From: Mycobacterium sp. 4858
Lineage (GTDB): Bacteria; Actinomycetota; Actinomycetes; Mycobacteriales; Mycobacteriaceae
Reading direction: 5' to 3'
Assembly (NCBI RefSeq): GCF_900240975.1
Contig: NZ_LT968775.1
Span: forward strand, 310,001 to 374,000
Length of the DNA: 64,000 nt
Positions 27,370-38,289 of this stretch are shown piece after piece. The notes under the pieces are model-generated. The model did no database searches. It was given only the letters and a program-made list of their open reading frames with translations, and was not told where the DNA came from. The position numbers and the translations under genes were made by a program. Numbering within the stretch: position 1 is the first letter of the stretch; every line of letters starts with the position of its first letter.

Positions 27370-30300
27370 ATGACGATCGATCCCGGAGCGAAGCAGGCCC
27401 TCGAGCCGTGGACCGCCTTCACCCAGCAGCAGGACATACCGGACTGGATCGCGCGGGCCTACATCGAGAGCTATCGCGGTCCGCAGGGCGACGACCCCGG
27501 GGCGGCGGAATCCGGTCCGATCGACCTGACGGTCCCCACCGCCATCGTGACTCCCGGCATGCTCGGCGCGCACTATCAGCTCGGCCGGCACCGCCCCTCC
27601 GGTGAGAGCCGGGTCGCGGTCTACCCGCCGGATCACCCGGCCGGATTCGGGCCCGCCCTGCAAGTCGTCACCGACCACGGCGGCATGCTGATGGACTCCG
27701 TCACGGTGCTGCTGCACCGGCTGGGCGTGCCCTACGCGGCCATCATGACTCCGGTCTTCGAGGTGCACCGCAAACCGACTGGCGAGCTGGTCAGCGTCGA
27801 CTCGAAACCCCCCGGCGCTCCGCAATACGTGGGCGAGGCGTGGATACACGTGCAACTGTTGCCGTCGGTCGACAGCAAGGGCCTTGCCGAAGTCGAACGG
27901 CTGCTGCCCAAGGTCCTGTCCGACGTGCAGCAGGTCGCCAGCGACGCGGGCGCGTTGATCGACGCCCTGAGCGGGCTGGCCGCGGAGGTCGAAGGCAACG
28001 CGCAGGGCCACTTCTCGGCCCCCGACCGCGAGGACGTCGCGGCGCTCCTGCGTTGGCTGGGCAACGGTAACTTCCTGCTGCTCGGCTACCAACGCTGCCG
28101 CGTGCACGGCGGCCTGGTCTCCGGCGACGGGTCACCGGGCCTGGGCGTCCTGCGCACTCGCACCGGTTCCCGGCCCCGGTTGACCGACGACGACACCTTG
28201 CTGGTGCTGGCCCAATCGGTTGTCGGCAGCTACCTGCGCTACGGCGCGTACCCGTACGCCATCGCGGTTCGGGAGAACCTCGGCGGCGACGACGGCGTCG
28301 TCGAGCACCGCTTCGTCGGGCTGTTCACCGTCGCCGCGATGAACGCGGACGTCCTGGAGATCCCGACGGTCTCCACGCGGGTGCGCCAGGCGCTCGCCCT
28401 GGCCGACAGCGACCCGATCCACCCCGGCCAACTGCTGCTCGACGTCATCCAGACCGTCCCGCGCTCGGAACTGTTCACGCTGAGCGCCGAACGGCTGTTG
28501 GCGATGGCCAAAGCGGTAGTGGACCTGGGGTCCCAGCGGCGGGCGCTGTTGTTCTTGCGGGCCGACCGGCTCCAATACTTCGTCTCGTGCCTGGTCTACC
28601 TACCCCGCGACCGCTACACCACGCAGGTGCGGCTGCAGATCGAGGACATCCTGGTCCGCGAATTCGGCGGCACGCGGCTGGAATTCACCGCAAGGGTGAG
28701 CGAATCGCCCTGGGCCCTCATGCATTTCATGGTCCGGCTACCCGAAGATGCACCGCAGGTCGACGTCTCCGAGGACAACCGGGTCCGCATTCAGGGCCTG
28801 CTGAGCGAGGCCGCCCGCACCTGGACCGACCGGTTGATCGCCGCGGCCGCGGACGGTTCCGTCGAGCATGACGACGCCGAGCACTACGCGACCGCCTTCC
28901 CCGAGGTCTACAAACAGGCGGTCACTCCCGCCGATGCCATCGAGCACATCGCGATCATCAAAGAGCTGCAAGACAACTCGGTCAAGCTGGTGTTCTCCGA
29001 ACGGGGCGAGGAGGGCGCCGCCCAGCTGACCTGGTTCCTGGGCGGGCGCACCGCATCGCTGAGCCAGCTGCTGCCCATGCTGCAGAGCATGGGCGTGGTG
29101 GTGCTCGAGGAGCGGCCCTTCACGGTGACCCGCCAGGACGGGCTGCCGGTGTGGATCTATCAGTTCAAGATCTCCACGCACCCGACCATCGCGCCAGCGA
29201 CGACGACGGCCGAGCGGGAGGCGACCGCGCAACGATTCGCCGATGCGGTCACCGCGATCTGGCAGGGCCGCGTCGAGATCGACCGGTTCAACGAGCTCGT
29301 CATGCGCGCGCGGCTGAGCTGGCAGCAAGTCGTGCTGCTGCGCGCCTACGCGAAATACCTACGGCAGGCGGGCTTTCCGTACAGTCAGTCCTACATCGAG
29401 TCGGTGCTCAACGAGCACCCCTCCACCGCGCGATCGCTGGTCGTCCTGTTCGAGGCGCTCTTCGACCCCCGCCCGTCCGGGGCGTCGGCGAACCGCGACG
29501 CCCAGGCGGCGGCGGCCGCGGTCGCCGCCGACATCGACGCGTTGATGAGCCTGGACACCGACCGCATCTTGCGGGCGTTCGCCTCGCTGGTACAGGCGAC
29601 GTTGCGCACCAACTACTTCGTCACGCGAGAGGGTTCGGCGCGCGCCCGAAACGTGCTGGCCCTCAAGCTCGATGCCCAGCTCATCGACGAGTTGCCGCTG
29701 CCGCGCCCCAAATACGAGATCTTCGTCTATTCGCCCCGCGTCGAAGGCGTGCACCTGCGCTTCGGCCCGGTGGCGCGGGGCGGGCTGCGCTGGTCGGACC
29801 GGCGCGACGATTTCCGCACCGAGATCCTCGGCCTGGTCAAGGCGCAGGCGGTGAAGAACGCCGTCATCGTGCCGGTCGGGGCCAAGGGCGGCTTCGTCGT
29901 CAAGCGGCCGCCGATGGCGACCGGCGATCAGGCGGAGGACCGCGAGGCCGCCCGCGCCGAAGGCATCGCCTGCTATCAGCTGTTCATCTCCGGGTTGCTC
30001 GACGTCACCGACAACGTCGATCACAAAACGAAGAAGGTGAGCCCGCCGCCCGAAGTGATCCGGCGCGACGGCGACGACGCGTATCTGGTGGTGGCCGCGG
30101 ACAAGGGCACCGCCACCTTCTCCGACATCGCCAACGACGTCGCCAAGTCCTACGGATTCTGGCTGGGGGACGCCTTCGCCTCCGGCGGATCGGTGGGCTA
30201 CGACCACAAGGCCATGGGCATCACCGCGAAGGGCGCGTGGGAGGCCGTCAAACGCCACTTCCGGGAGATGGGCGTCGACACCCAGACCGAGGACTTCACG

Positions 30301-32214
30301 GTGGTGGGCATCGGCGACATGAGCGGCGACGTGTTCGGCAACGGCATGCTGCTGTCCCGACACATCAAGTTGATCGCCGCCTTCGACCACCGGCATGTCT
30401 TCCTCGACCCCGACCCCGACCCCGCCGCCTCGTGGGAACAACGCCGGCGCATGTTCGACCTGCCGCGCTCCAGCTGGGACGACTACGACAAGTCGTTGAT
30501 CAGCGAGGGCGGTGGGGTGTACAGCCGCGAGCACAAATCCATCCCCGTCAGCCCGCAGGTGCGCGAGGCGCTGGGCATCGACGGCGACGTCACCGAGATG
30601 ACGCCGCCCAACCTGATCAAGGCGATCCTGCAGGCACCGGTCGACCTGTTGTTCAACGGCGGCATCGGCACCTACATCAAGGCCGAATCCGAGTCCGACG
30701 CCGACGTCGGTGATCGCGCCAACGATCCGGTGCGGGTCAACGCAAGCCAGGTGCGCGCCAAGGTGATCGGTGAAGGTGGCAACCTGGGGGTGACCGCCCT
30801 GGGCCGGGTCGAGTTCGACCTGTCGGGCGGGCGCATCAACACCGACGCCATGGACAATTCCGCCGGCGTGGACTGCTCGGACCACGAGGTCAACATCAAG
30901 ATCCTGATTGACTCGCTGGTGACCGCCGGCAGGGTCGATCCCGACGAGCGCAAAGAGCTGCTGGAGTCGATGACCGACGAGGTCGCGCAGCTGGTGCTCA
31001 CCGACAACGAGGATCAGAACGACCTGATCGGCACCAGCCGCGCCAACGCGGCCAGCCTGCTGCCGGTGCACGGCAGGCAGATTCAGTACCTGGTCGACCA
31101 CCGGGGGCTCAACCGCGAACTGGAGGCGCTGCCGTCGGAGAAGGAGATCGACCGCCGATGCGAGGCCGGCATCGGCCTCACCTCGCCCGAGCTGTGCACC
31201 CTGATGGCGCACGTCAAACTCGGGCTCAAAGAAGAGATGCTGAACACCGAACTGACCGAGCAGGACGTGTTCGCCTCCCGGCTGCCCCTGTACTTCCCGA
31301 CGCCGTTGCGGGAACGGTTCACCCCGGAGATCCGCACCCACCAGCTGCGCCGCGAGATCGTCACCACCATGCTGATCAACGACCTGGTCGACACCGCCGG
31401 CATCAGCTACGCCTTCCGAATCACCGAGGACGTCGGCGTCGGGCCGGTGGACGCGGTGCGGACGTACGTGGCCACCGACGCCATCTTCGACGTGGGCCAG
31501 ATCTGGCGGCGCACCCGCGCGGCCAATCTCCCGGTCGCCTTGTCCGACCGCTTGACGCTGGATACCCGGCGGCTCATCGATCGCGCCGGCCGCTGGCTGC
31601 TCAACTACCGTCCACAGCCGCTGGCCGTCGGCGCCGAGATCAACCGGTTCGCCGCGAAGGTCAAAGACCTGACCCCTCGGATGTCGGAGTGGCTGCGCGG
31701 CGACGACAAGGCGATCGTCGAAAAGGAAGCCGCCGAGTTCGCGTCGCAGGGAACACCCGAGGACCTGGCGTACATGATCGCCGCCGGCCTGTACCGCTTC
31801 AGCCTGCTGGACATCATCGACATCGGCGACATCAACGACATCGACGCCGCCGAGGTCGCGGACACCTACTTTGCCCTGATGGACCGGCTTGGCACCGACG
31901 GCCTGCTGACGGCGGTATCCGAACTGCCCCGCAACGACCGCTGGCATTCCTTGGCGCGCTTGGCGATTCGCGATGACATCTACGCATCGCTGCGGTCGTT
32001 GTGCTTCGACGTGCTCGCGGTGGGGGAGCCGAACGAAAGCGGCGAGGAGAAGATCGCCGAGTGGGAACACCTGTCCGCGTCGCGGGTGGAGCGGGCCCGC
32101 CGCACCCTCATCGAAATCCAGGAAAGCGGGGAGAAGGATCTCGCGACGCTTTCGGTGGCCGCGCGTCAGATCCGGCGCATGACCCGCACCAGCGGAAGAG
32201 GTTCATCGAGTTGA
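27370..32214 (+). CDS. gdh: NAD-dependent glutamate dehydrogenase (large, 180-kDa class)
   Basis: From ATG 27370 ([11 protein letters not shown], the start seen in Mtb) this is 1614 aa, close to Rv2476c (1624). A GTG at 27346 would add eight residues. It deaminates glutamate to 2-oxoglutarate with NAD+. The N-terminal half carries ACT-like regulatory segments. The catalytic core around residues 800-1200 has [39 protein letters not shown] and [12 protein letters not shown]. In mycobacteria this enzyme is inhibited by unphosphorylated GarA; the binding site cannot be read here. The stop overlaps the TTG start of the thioesterase gene. Confidence 0.96.
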   Translation: MTIDPGAKQALEPWTAFTQQQDIPDWIARAYIESYRGPQGDDPGAAESGPIDLTVPTAIVTPGMLGAHYQLGRHRPSGESRVAVYPPDHPAGFGPALQVVTDHGGMLMDSVTVLLHRLGVPYAAIMTPVFEVHRKPTGELVSVDSKPPGAPQYVGEAWIHVQLLPSVDSKGLAEVERLLPKVLSDVQQVASDAGALIDALSGLAAEVEGNAQGHFSAPDREDVAALLRWLGNGNFLLLGYQRCRVHGGLVSGDGSPGLGVLRTRTGSRPRLTDDDTLLVLAQSVVGSYLRYGAYPYAIAVRENLGGDDGVVEHRFVGLFTVAAMNADVLEIPTVSTRVRQALALADSDPIHPGQLLLDVIQTVPRSELFTLSAERLLAMAKAVVDLGSQRRALLFLRADRLQYFVSCLVYLPRDRYTTQVRLQIEDILVREFGGTRLEFTARVSESPWALMHFMVRLPEDAPQVDVSEDNRVRIQGLLSEAARTWTDRLIAAAADGSVEHDDAEHYATAFPEVYKQAVTPADAIEHIAIIKELQDNSVKLVFSERGEEGAAQLTWFLGGRTASLSQLLPMLQSMGVVVLEERPFTVTRQDGLPVWIYQFKISTHPTIAPATTTAEREATAQRFADAVTAIWQGRVEIDRFNELVMRARLSWQQVVLLRAYAKYLRQAGFPYSQSYIESVLNEHPSTARSLVVLFEALFDPRPSGASANRDAQAAAAAVAADIDALMSLDTDRILRAFASLVQATLRTNYFVTREGSARARNVLALKLDAQLIDELPLPRPKYEIFVYSPRVEGVHLRFGPVARGGLRWSDRRDDFRTEILGLVKAQAVKNAVIVPVGAKGGFVVKRPPMATGDQAEDREAARAEGIACYQLFISGLLDVTDNVDHKTKKVSPPPEVIRRDGDDAYLVVAADKGTATFSDIANDVAKSYGFWLGDAFASGGSVGYDHKAMGITAKGAWEAVKRHFREMGVDTQTEDFTVVGIGDMSGDVFGNGMLLSRHIKLIAAFDHRHVFLDPDPDPAASWEQRRRMFDLPRSSWDDYDKSLISEGGGVYSREHKSIPVSPQVREALGIDGDVTEMTPPNLIKAILQAPVDLLFNGGIGTYIKAESESDADVGDRANDPVRVNASQVRAKVIGEGGNLGVTALGRVEFDLSGGRINTDAMDNSAGVDCSDHEVNIKILIDSLVTAGRVDPDERKELLESMTDEVAQLVLTDNEDQNDLIGTSRANAASLLPVHGRQIQYLVDHRGLNRELEALPSEKEIDRRCEAGIGLTSPELCTLMAHVKLGLKEEMLNTELTEQDVFASRLPLYFPTPLRERFTPEIRTHQLRREIVTTMLINDLVDTAGISYAFRITEDVGVGPVDAVRTYVATDAIFDVGQIWRRTRAANLPVALSDRLTLDTRRLIDRAGRWLLNYRPQPLAVGAEINRFAAKVKDLTPRMSEWLRGDDKAIVEKEAAEFASQGTPEDLAYMIAAGLYRFSLLDIIDIGDINDIDAAEVADTYFALMDRLGTDGLLTAVSELPRNDRWHSLARLAIRDDIYASLRSLCFDVLAVGEPNESGEEKIAEWEHLSASRVERARRTLIEIQESGEKDLATLSVAARQIRRMTRTSGRGSSS

Positions 32215-32624
32215 GCGTCGGCTTCGTCGCCCCCGTACCGGTGCGCTGGTCGGACATCGACATGTACCAGCACGTCAACCACGCCACGATGGTCACGATC
32301 CTGGAGGAGGCCCGGGTCCAGTTCCTGCGTGAAGCGTTCGAGGTCGACATCTTGACCATCGGGTTGCTGATCGCCGAAGTCAAGGTGACCTACAAAGGTC
32401 AACTGCGGCTGGTCGATTCGCCGCTGCAGGTGACGATGTGGACCAAGCGGTTGCGGGCGGTGGACTTCACGCTGGGCTACGAGGTGCGCTCGGTGTCCGC
32501 GGATCCGGAATCCAAGCCCGCCGTCATCGCCGAGTCGCAACTGGCCGCCGTCCATATCGAGGAGGAGCGGCTGGTGCGGCTCTCCCCACACCATCGGGAG
32601 TATCTGCAGCGGTGGATCCGGTAG
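32211..32624 (+). CDS. Acyl-CoA thioesterase, hotdog fold
   Basis: A 137-aa 4-hydroxybenzoyl-CoA-thioesterase-like protein corresponding to Rv2475c (138 aa). The TTG at 32211 overlaps the gdh stop. The motif [18 protein letters not shown] carries the conserved Asp and His-Val-Asn of the family. It should hydrolyse acyl-CoA thioesters in the cytoplasm; the chain specificity is unknown. Confidence 0.88.
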   Translation: MSVGFVAPVPVRWSDIDMYQHVNHATMVTILEEARVQFLREAFEVDILTIGLLIAEVKVTYKGQLRLVDSPLQVTMWTKRLRAVDFTLGYEVRSVSADPESKPAVIAESQLAAVHIEEERLVRLSPHHREYLQRWIR

Positions 32625-33283
32625 TTGACCGCGGACTTTGGCTGGGTCCACAGGACCGGGCCGCCCAGCGCAGGGATCTGGGCGCGTTCGTCGATCACGC
32701 GTTGCGTCTCGACGACGCCGCGGTCATCCGCCTCCGCAACCGATCCACAGGGCTCCTGACGGCCTGGGTGGCAACCGGTTTCGACGTGCTGGCCAGCCGT
32801 GTAGTGGGCGGCCAGGTGCGGCCCGACGACCTGTCCGTGGGCGCCGACGCCCTGGCGCGCGGCCTGACCGCGATGGATGACTCCGGCTACGTCGACCCCG
32901 GGTTCGCGATGGACTCCGCGTGGCGGGGGGCGTTGCCCCCGGACACCGGCTTCAGCCACCTCGAGGACATCCCCGCCCGGGTGATGCTGGATCTGGCGCA
33001 GCGCGGCGCGCGACTTGCCAAGGAACACGGCAGTTCTCATGGCCCGCCGGTGTCACTGCTCGACCAGGAGGTCATTCAGGTGAGTGCGCCCGACGCCAGC
33101 GTCGGGCTGCCCATGCGGTGTGTGTTCGCCTTGACCGCAATGGGTTTCCTGCCGCAGTCTCCGGACGCCGTAGGCGCCGATGAGATGATCCGGGTCCGGA
33201 TCCTGCCCACCTGGCTGCGCATCGACGCGCGGTTCGGCTCGGTGTACCGGCGCCGCGGCGACCCGGCGCTGCTGCTGCGCTGA
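32612..33283 (+). CDS. Conserved hypothetical protein (Rv2474c-like)
   Basis: Translation from GTG 32612, overlapping the thioesterase gene by 13 bases, gives 223 aa. I know no function. It is soluble, without signal peptide or membrane helix, and rich in Asp/Arg. Recognisable stretches are RDLGAFVDHALRLDDAAVIRL near the N-terminus and LPTWLRIDARFGSVYRRR near the C-terminus. Position and size fit Rv2474c (217 aa). The overlap with the thioesterase gene suggests translation as part of the gdh operon. Confidence 0.78.
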   Translation: MDPVVDRGLWLGPQDRAAQRRDLGAFVDHALRLDDAAVIRLRNRSTGLLTAWVATGFDVLASRVVGGQVRPDDLSVGADALARGLTAMDDSGYVDPGFAMDSAWRGALPPDTGFSHLEDIPARVMLDLAQRGARLAKEHGSSHGPPVSLLDQEVIQVSAPDASVGLPMRCVFALTAMGFLPQSPDAVGADEMIRVRILPTWLRIDARFGSVYRRRGDPALLLR

Positions 33284-33305
33284 GGTGTCGAGCAGCGATC
33301 ACCTC
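33282..33305. terminator. Possible bidirectional terminator
   Basis: GAGGTG (33282-33287) pairs with CACCTC (33300-33305) between two convergent genes. There is no U-run, so this is weak. Confidence 0.3.
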
Positions 33306-33308
33306 GGG

Positions 33309-34343
33309 TCACGTGCCGTAGACCATCCACAGCGGGAGAACCGAGTCGAGGTAATCCATGAACTTTTTCAGGCCCACGCGGTATTGCCCGTAGCCGTAGG
33401 GGTCTTCGGCGTACTCGGGGAAGGCGATGCCCAACCCGAACAGGCCGGGGGCAATGATTCCGTTCATCCGGTTGTAGCCCAGCCGGCCCCATTGGGGCGT
33501 CTCGGGCAGCTTCCGCGGCTCGAAACCGACGGTGTAGACGACGCGATCACACTCGGCGACCTTCTCGTCGAACTCCGGGCTCGACACCAGGCACCTCTCC
33601 AGCCGATCCGGCCACACCCCGTCGATGTTCTCGCGAGCCCACACCGCGGCCCGCCCCTTGAGGCCGGTGTCGTCGAACAGGATCCAATCATCCAGGTAGA
33701 CCGCGTATTTGAGCGGGCTGCGGTAGAAGTTGATCACCTTGGCGACCGGACACCGCAGGAGGTGCGGCAACGCGATCATCGACGAGTGCGACGAGCCGAA
33801 GACCGCAACCGTCGCCCCTTCCAGCGGCACCTCGGCGAGCTTGTCGGCATCGAGGGCGACCTCGACCGGAATCTCCTCGATGGGGTAGTCGAGCCTCCTG
33901 GGTACCGCGCCGACCGCGAGAATCACGTTGTCCGACGCCAATTCCCTATCCCGTGTTTCGATCCGCCACCGCCGTTGCGCCAGGGTCAGCGTGCTGGCCG
34001 TCGTCTCGAATACGTGCACCCGCTGGCGCAGCTGCCCGGTCACCCATACCAACGGGTCGGCGACCAGGGCAAGGGCGCAGGTCTCCTCGGGGTCGACTTC
34101 GGCCAGCGGCGATGGCGGAGCATGTGAGAACCCAAAGGCCGCAGAGCCATTCAAGAAGCTCATAAACGTCCCGGCGATCGTGTTGCTGGACACCGACCTC
34201 CACTTACCGCCCAGGTCTCCTGCGGCGAAGGCGGGATCCACCCAGGCGATCGTGTCGGGCGGTATGCCCTGATCGAGCAGCCTTCCCACCGCCGCGATGC
34301 CCGCGGGTCCCGCCCCGATCACCGTCCACGCGTACGTCGCCAT
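33309..34343 (-). CDS. FAD-dependent pyridine nucleotide oxidoreductase-like protein
   Basis: A 344-aa flavoprotein. The N-terminal GAGPAGIAAVG is a Rossmann FAD site. A second nucleotide site follows mid-protein (VAVFGSSHSSMIAL), where the usual third Gly is Ser. The ATG/WG-type segments of monooxygenases are less clear, so lysine/ornithine N-hydroxylase-like or simple oxidoreductase activity both remain possible. It is not among the genes I remember at this place in Mtb. Its neighbour on the same strand, 56 bp upstream of nothing else shared, is the DUF5134 gene, with which it does not form a tight operon. Confidence 0.72.
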   Translation of the reverse strand: MATYAWTVIGAGPAGIAAVGRLLDQGIPPDTIAWVDPAFAAGDLGGKWRSVSSNTIAGTFMSFLNGSAAFGFSHAPPSPLAEVDPEETCALALVADPLVWVTGQLRQRVHVFETTASTLTLAQRRWRIETRDRELASDNVILAVGAVPRRLDYPIEEIPVEVALDADKLAEVPLEGATVAVFGSSHSSMIALPHLLRCPVAKVINFYRSPLKYAVYLDDWILFDDTGLKGRAAVWARENIDGVWPDRLERCLVSSPEFDEKVAECDRVVYTVGFEPRKLPETPQWGRLGYNRMNGIIAPGLFGLGIAFPEYAEDPYGYGQYRVGLKKFMDYLDSVLPLWMVYGT

Positions 34344-34399
34344 GTACTAGGTATAGAGGAGCGGCAGGCCACGCGCCGAGCCGGAAGGGCGGGATCGGA

Positions 34400-35035
34400 T
34401 CACACGATGTCGGCGAACATCAGCGCCGTACCTGCGGCGGTGACCGTCTGGGTCACGATTTGCGCGTAGGTGAGTTTAACGGTGCGCGGCATCAGTTTCG
34501 TCCAGCGCTGCGCCACCCAGCGGTACGCCCAGAAAATCGCCACCGCGCCGAACCCCAGGGCCGCGATCCCGTTCACCATGTTGACCCAGTCCGGCGTGGG
34601 CTGGGACATGTCGTGCGTCGCGTGCTGCATCCCCGAGGCGGCGCTGTGCGCCGGCATGCTCATCGCAAGGTCGTCCGGATGCCCGGCGCGTCCCGGCAAG
34701 CTGCCCTTCATCGCCCCGTACATCCAGGCCATCGCCACCATCATCAGGGCGTAGTAATAGTTGGTCAGCCTGCCGTCGGCGGCCCAGGGCGTGTGGCCGG
34801 CGATGCCGACGAACCAGGCGCCGCCGAGCAGGAAGCACGTCGCGGCAACCATGGTCGGGATGCTCATGCCCACACCCCACGCCATCAGGATCATCACCGC
34901 CGACATCGCCAGATGCAGCAGCTGGCTCACGATGCTGGTCCAGCAGCGGCGTTGAGCGACAAGGAAATATCCGTAGGCTGCGAAGCTCACGGCGAAGAGT
35001 GCCGTCACCAGCCATCGCAACGTGTTATCCACCAA
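34400..35035 (-). CDS. DUF5134-type integral membrane protein
   Basis: This 211-aa protein has five or six hydrophobic helices and several His/Met residues. The middle segment (HPDDLAMSMPAHSAASGMQHATHDM) is His/Met-rich and lies between helices, which could bind metal such as copper. The family I recognise is DUF5134, of unknown function and common in actinobacteria. Start ATG at 35035 on the minus strand. A 175-bp gap separates it from aglA. I do not recall it at the same place in Mtb. Confidence 0.72.
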   Translation of the reverse strand: MVDNTLRWLVTALFAVSFAAYGYFLVAQRRCWTSIVSQLLHLAMSAVMILMAWGVGMSIPTMVAATCFLLGGAWFVGIAGHTPWAADGRLTNYYYALMMVAMAWMYGAMKGSLPGRAGHPDDLAMSMPAHSAASGMQHATHDMSQPTPDWVNMVNGIAALGFGAVAIFWAYRWVAQRWTKLMPRTVKLTYAQIVTQTVTAAGTALMFADIV

Positions 35036-35210
35036 CCCGCCTTTCGCCGGTGGGCTCGCACGGTGTCGGCCTAGGACCCGGAATCGGCGGTTCGATCTCG
35101 GTCATGGCACGAGAGTACCCCCACCGGGTATCTCCGCTTCGGAGGCACCCCGGCGGTTGGCCAACCCCAATGTGAAAACGGCTGGACTGCCGCAGCTTTG
35201 GATTCGCCGT

Positions 35211-36776
35211 TCAGGCCAGCCACGCCGCGGCGTCCGGCGCGAGTTCGCCGTCGACCAGCGGGGCGCTGGCCATGATGAGCTCTCCCGGCGGCAGTGGGAT
35301 CGGTCGGCGGCCGGCGTTGACCGCGCACACCGCCCCGCCGCCGCGGCGCCGGAAGATCAGCGCATCTGGTGGCGCGTCCAACCAGTCGATCTCGTCGCCC
35401 TCGAATTCGGCGCGCTCCTTGCGCAATTTGATGACGTGCCGGAAGAACGAGAACGTCGATTCGGGGTCTGCGATCTGGCGCTCGACGGTCAGGGACGCCC
35501 ACTCCTGCGGCATCGGTAACCACGTGTCGGGGGAGCTGGAGAACCCGAACGGGGGAGCGTCGCCCGACCACGGGATCGGAACGCGGCACTTGTCGCGGCC
35601 GCGCTCGGTATGCCCGGAGCGTTCCCACGTCGGGTCCTGCAGCACTTCGTCGGGCAGCTCGACGTCCGGCAGCCCCAGCTCCTCGCCGTTGTAGACGAAC
35701 ACCGCGCCCGGCAGGGCGAGCATCGCCATCGCCATCGCCTTCGCCCGGTTCAGCCCGACCTCGCCGCCCCCGTAACGGGTGACCTCCCGCCCCACGTCGT
35801 GGTTGGACAGGGTCCAGGTGGGGATGGCGTGTTCGATCGCGATGGCCTCCATCGAATTCTCTATCGCATGGCGGATCTGGTCGGCGTCGAAGGCGATCTT
35901 GGTGAGCCGGAAGTTGAAACCGAGGTGCAGTTCGTCGGGCCGCAAATACTCGGCCCACAGGAGGTTGTCGAGCACCCACACCTCCCCAATGGTCACCGCG
36001 TCGGGATAGTCGTCGACGATCTTGCGGATCCCGCGGTGGATCTCGTGCACGCTCGGATGATTGAAGCGCGGGTCGTCGTCGCTGTGACTGAGCACCTTGA
36101 CGTCGTCCTTCGCGTCGGGCAGGTCAGCCGGCTTGGCCATGCCGTGTGCGACGTCGATGCGGAAGCCGTCCACGCCGCGCTCCAGCCAGAACCGCAGCGT
36201 CTTCTCGAAATCGTCGAAGACGTCCGGGTGTTCCCAGTTCAGGTCCGGCTGCTCGGTGTCGAAGAGGTGGAGGTAGTACTGGCCCGGATTGCCGTCCGGC
36301 TCCACCACCCGCGTCCAGGCGGACCCACCGAATACCGACGTCCAGTTGTTCGGCGGCAGCTCCCCATCCGGACCCTGGCCGTCGCGGAAGTAGTAGCGCT
36401 CCCGCGCCTCGGTGCCCGGCCCCGCGGCCAGCGCGGCCTGAAACCACGGGTGTGCCGAGCTGGTGTGGTTGGGCACCACGTCCATGGTGATCTTGATGCC
36501 CCGCTTGTGCGCCGCGGGGATCAGGCGCTCAATGGCCGCCATCCCCCCGAACAGTGGATCGATGTCGCGGGGGTCGGCGACGTCGTAGCCGTGGTCGGCC
36601 ATCGGTGAGACGGTGACCGGGTTGAGCCAGATCGCGTCCACCCCGAGCCGCTCGAGGTGATCCAGATGGGCCAGTAACCCGTCGATGTCGCCCACGCCGT
36701 CGCCGTCGCTGTCGGCGAACGACCGGGGATAGACCTGATAGAACACCGCGTTCGACCACCATGCTCCGGGGCTCAT
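35211..36776 (-). CDS. aglA: Alpha-glucosidase, GH13
   Basis: A 521-aa glycoside hydrolase family 13 enzyme matching Rv2471. The (beta/alpha)8 motifs are present in order: MDVVPNH, then GFRIDVAH with the nucleophile Asp, IGEVWVLD with the acid/base Glu, and LSNHDVGRE with the transition-state Asp. The opening WWSNAVFYQVYPRSFAD is typical of oligo-1,6-glucosidase/alpha-glucosidase enzymes. It hydrolyses terminal alpha-glucosides in the cytoplasm (no signal peptide). It follows glbO by 21 bp on the same strand. Confidence 0.93.
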   Translation of the reverse strand: MSPGAWWSNAVFYQVYPRSFADSDGDGVGDIDGLLAHLDHLERLGVDAIWLNPVTVSPMADHGYDVADPRDIDPLFGGMAAIERLIPAAHKRGIKITMDVVPNHTSSAHPWFQAALAAGPGTEARERYYFRDGQGPDGELPPNNWTSVFGGSAWTRVVEPDGNPGQYYLHLFDTEQPDLNWEHPDVFDDFEKTLRFWLERGVDGFRIDVAHGMAKPADLPDAKDDVKVLSHSDDDPRFNHPSVHEIHRGIRKIVDDYPDAVTIGEVWVLDNLLWAEYLRPDELHLGFNFRLTKIAFDADQIRHAIENSMEAIAIEHAIPTWTLSNHDVGREVTRYGGGEVGLNRAKAMAMAMLALPGAVFVYNGEELGLPDVELPDEVLQDPTWERSGHTERGRDKCRVPIPWSGDAPPFGFSSSPDTWLPMPQEWASLTVERQIADPESTFSFFRHVIKLRKERAEFEGDEIDWLDAPPDALIFRRRGGGAVCAVNAGRRPIPLPPGELIMASAPLVDGELAPDAAAWLA

Positions 36777-36797
36777 CCTGCTCCGTTCGGTTGGGTA

Positions 36798-37202
36798 TCA
36801 GAAGGGCGAATTGACCAGCGAGTTGGCCGCCATCTCGAGGTAATCGAGCAGCTGGCGCCGGTGCTCGTCGTCGAGGGTCTGCGAATCGATCGAGGCGACG
36901 GCGGTGTGCATGCAGCGCAGCCAGGCGTCCCGCTCGATAGGCGTGATCCGGAACGGGACGTGCCGCATCCGCAGCCGGGGATGGCCCCGGCGGTCTGAGT
37001 AGGTGCGCGGGCCGCCCCAGTACTGCTCGAGGAACATGCGTAACCGTTCTTCGGCGCCCGCCAGGTCGTCCTCGGGGTACAGCTGGCGCAGGATCTCGTC
37101 CTCGGCGACCTGGGCGTAGAAGCGGGACACAATCGCGTGGAAGGTCTCGGCACCGCCGACGGCGTCATAGAAGGACTGGGGCTCGGAATCCATCACCTCC
37201 AT
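36798..37202 (-). CDS. glbO: Truncated haemoglobin O
   Basis: A 134-aa group II truncated haemoglobin close to Mtb GlbO (128 aa). From [12 protein letters not shown] onward the match is strong: a distal Tyr in the FYAQVAEDE helix, the proximal His in [10 protein letters not shown], and Trp in [17 protein letters not shown]. An ATG at 37202 adds a short N-terminal extension relative to Mtb; internal GTG/ATG choices just downstream are possible. It binds O2 tightly and is associated with membranes and respiration in Mtb. It is first in a two-gene unit with aglA. Confidence 0.94.
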   Translation of the reverse strand: MEVMDSEPQSFYDAVGGAETFHAIVSRFYAQVAEDEILRQLYPEDDLAGAEERLRMFLEQYWGGPRTYSDRRGHPRLRMRHVPFRITPIERDAWLRCMHTAVASIDSQTLDDEHRRQLLDYLEMAANSLVNSPF

Positions 37203-37335
37203 TGTGGTCCATGGCGGCGGCGTCCGGCCGAGGCGGGCCGCGGGCGCTCCCGGTGTTCACCCGGGCGACATGCCGTTCACCTGCAATAGGGGTGCGATTG
37301 GCGACGAATCATGGTGGACTATCCGCGGAGGATCT

Positions 37336-37983
37336 ATGGCGCAGGGCAAGAGACGCCGCAGCCACCGCAGTTGCGGTGCCGCGGCAGGGTTAACCGGGCC
37401 CCCAACCGCGTCATGCCTGCATAGCGTCGACACCCATCCCCCCACCCGCCAGGACACCGCTTCCCTGTGGAGTCGCCGGCGGGTGTTGCTGCTGAATTCG
37501 ACCTACGAGCCGCTGACCGCGCTGCCGATGCGGCGGGCGATCGTGATGGTGATCTGCGGCAAGGCCGACGTGGTGCATCACGACCCAAGCGGACCGGTGA
37601 TCCACTCGGCCACCAGCTCGATCCTGGTGCCCTCGGTGATTCAGCTGCGGTCCTACGTCCGCGTTCCGTACCGGGCCCGGGTTCCGATGACCCGGGCCGC
37701 GCTGATGCATCGGGACCGGTTCTCCTGCGCCTACTGCGGGGCCAAGGCCGACACCGTCGACCACGTGGTGCCACGCAGCCGCGGCGGCGACCACTCCTGG
37801 GAGAATTGCGTCGCCTGCTGTTCGACGTGCAACCACCGCAAGGGTGACAAGCTGCTCACCGAGCTCGGCTGGGTGCTGCGCCGGACGCCGCTGCCGCCGA
37901 CGGGCCAGCACTGGCGACTGTTGTCGACGGTCAAGGAGCTCGACCCGGCGTGGGCGCGCTACCTCGGCGAGGGCGCGGCGTAG
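37336..37983 (+). CDS. HNH endonuclease family protein
   Basis: A 215-aa protein matching Rv2469c. ATG 37336 has CGGAGG upstream and is preferred over ATG 37204. The HNH zinc-nuclease module is FSCAYCG, then TVDHVVPRSRGGDHSWENCV, then CSTCNHRKGD: two CxxC pairs flanking the His-Asn-His residues. The upstream half (RRVLLLNSTYEPLTALPMRRA) is the conserved IRI-type N-terminal segment of this HNH group. The biological substrate is unknown; these are widespread housekeeping proteins in actinobacteria rather than selfish nucleases. Confidence 0.9.
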   Translation: MAQGKRRRSHRSCGAAAGLTGPPTASCLHSVDTHPPTRQDTASLWSRRRVLLLNSTYEPLTALPMRRAIVMVICGKADVVHHDPSGPVIHSATSSILVPSVIQLRSYVRVPYRARVPMTRAALMHRDRFSCAYCGAKADTVDHVVPRSRGGDHSWENCVACCSTCNHRKGDKLLTELGWVLRRTPLPPTGQHWRLLSTVKELDPAWARYLGEGAA

Positions 37984-38052
37984 CGCCCGGATCGCACGAC
38001 ATCTCGTGTCCGAGTGTGCCGAGGGATCACCGCGTGGGTTACGGTTTTCGCC

Positions 38053-38289
38053 GTGAGCCTTTTGCAGATTCACCTGTACTTCATCGGGATACCGTTGCTG
38101 CTGGTCGCAGTGCTGGCGTTGCTGACCGTGGCCCGCAAGGGACCGCACCCGGCGAGCTACAAGCTGGGCGAGAAGTGGACCCACCCGCCGATCCTGTGGG
38201 CGGCCGCGGACGAAGACGTCGGTCACGCGCACGGCGGGCACGACACACACGAATTCGCAGTTGGAGGTGGCGCCAGTGGCACGTGGTGA
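38053..38289 (+). CDS. ctaJ: Cytochrome aa3 oxidase subunit CtaJ-like small membrane protein
   Basis: This 78-aa protein starts at GTG 38053. It has one N-terminal membrane helix ([20 protein letters not shown]) and a His-rich C-terminal tail ([18 protein letters not shown]). In M. smegmatis, two adjacent small genes next to pepN encode CtaJ and a DUF5130 protein, found in the III2IV2 respiratory supercomplex. Size, topology and position here fit CtaJ. It overlaps the DUF5130 gene by 14 bases. It is often missed in annotation because of its size. Confidence 0.72.
   Translation: MSLLQIHLYFIGIPLLLVAVLALLTVARKGPHPASYKLGEKWTHPPILWAAADEDVGHAHGGHDTHEFAVGGGASGTW

Noticed and set aside
29359..32070. 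903-codon minus-strand ORF opposite gdh
   Set aside because: Shadow frame of the conserved glutamate dehydrogenase.
33285..34127. Plus-strand ORF opposite the FAD oxidoreductase
   Set aside because: Only the minus strand shows a Rossmann FAD motif and a good start.
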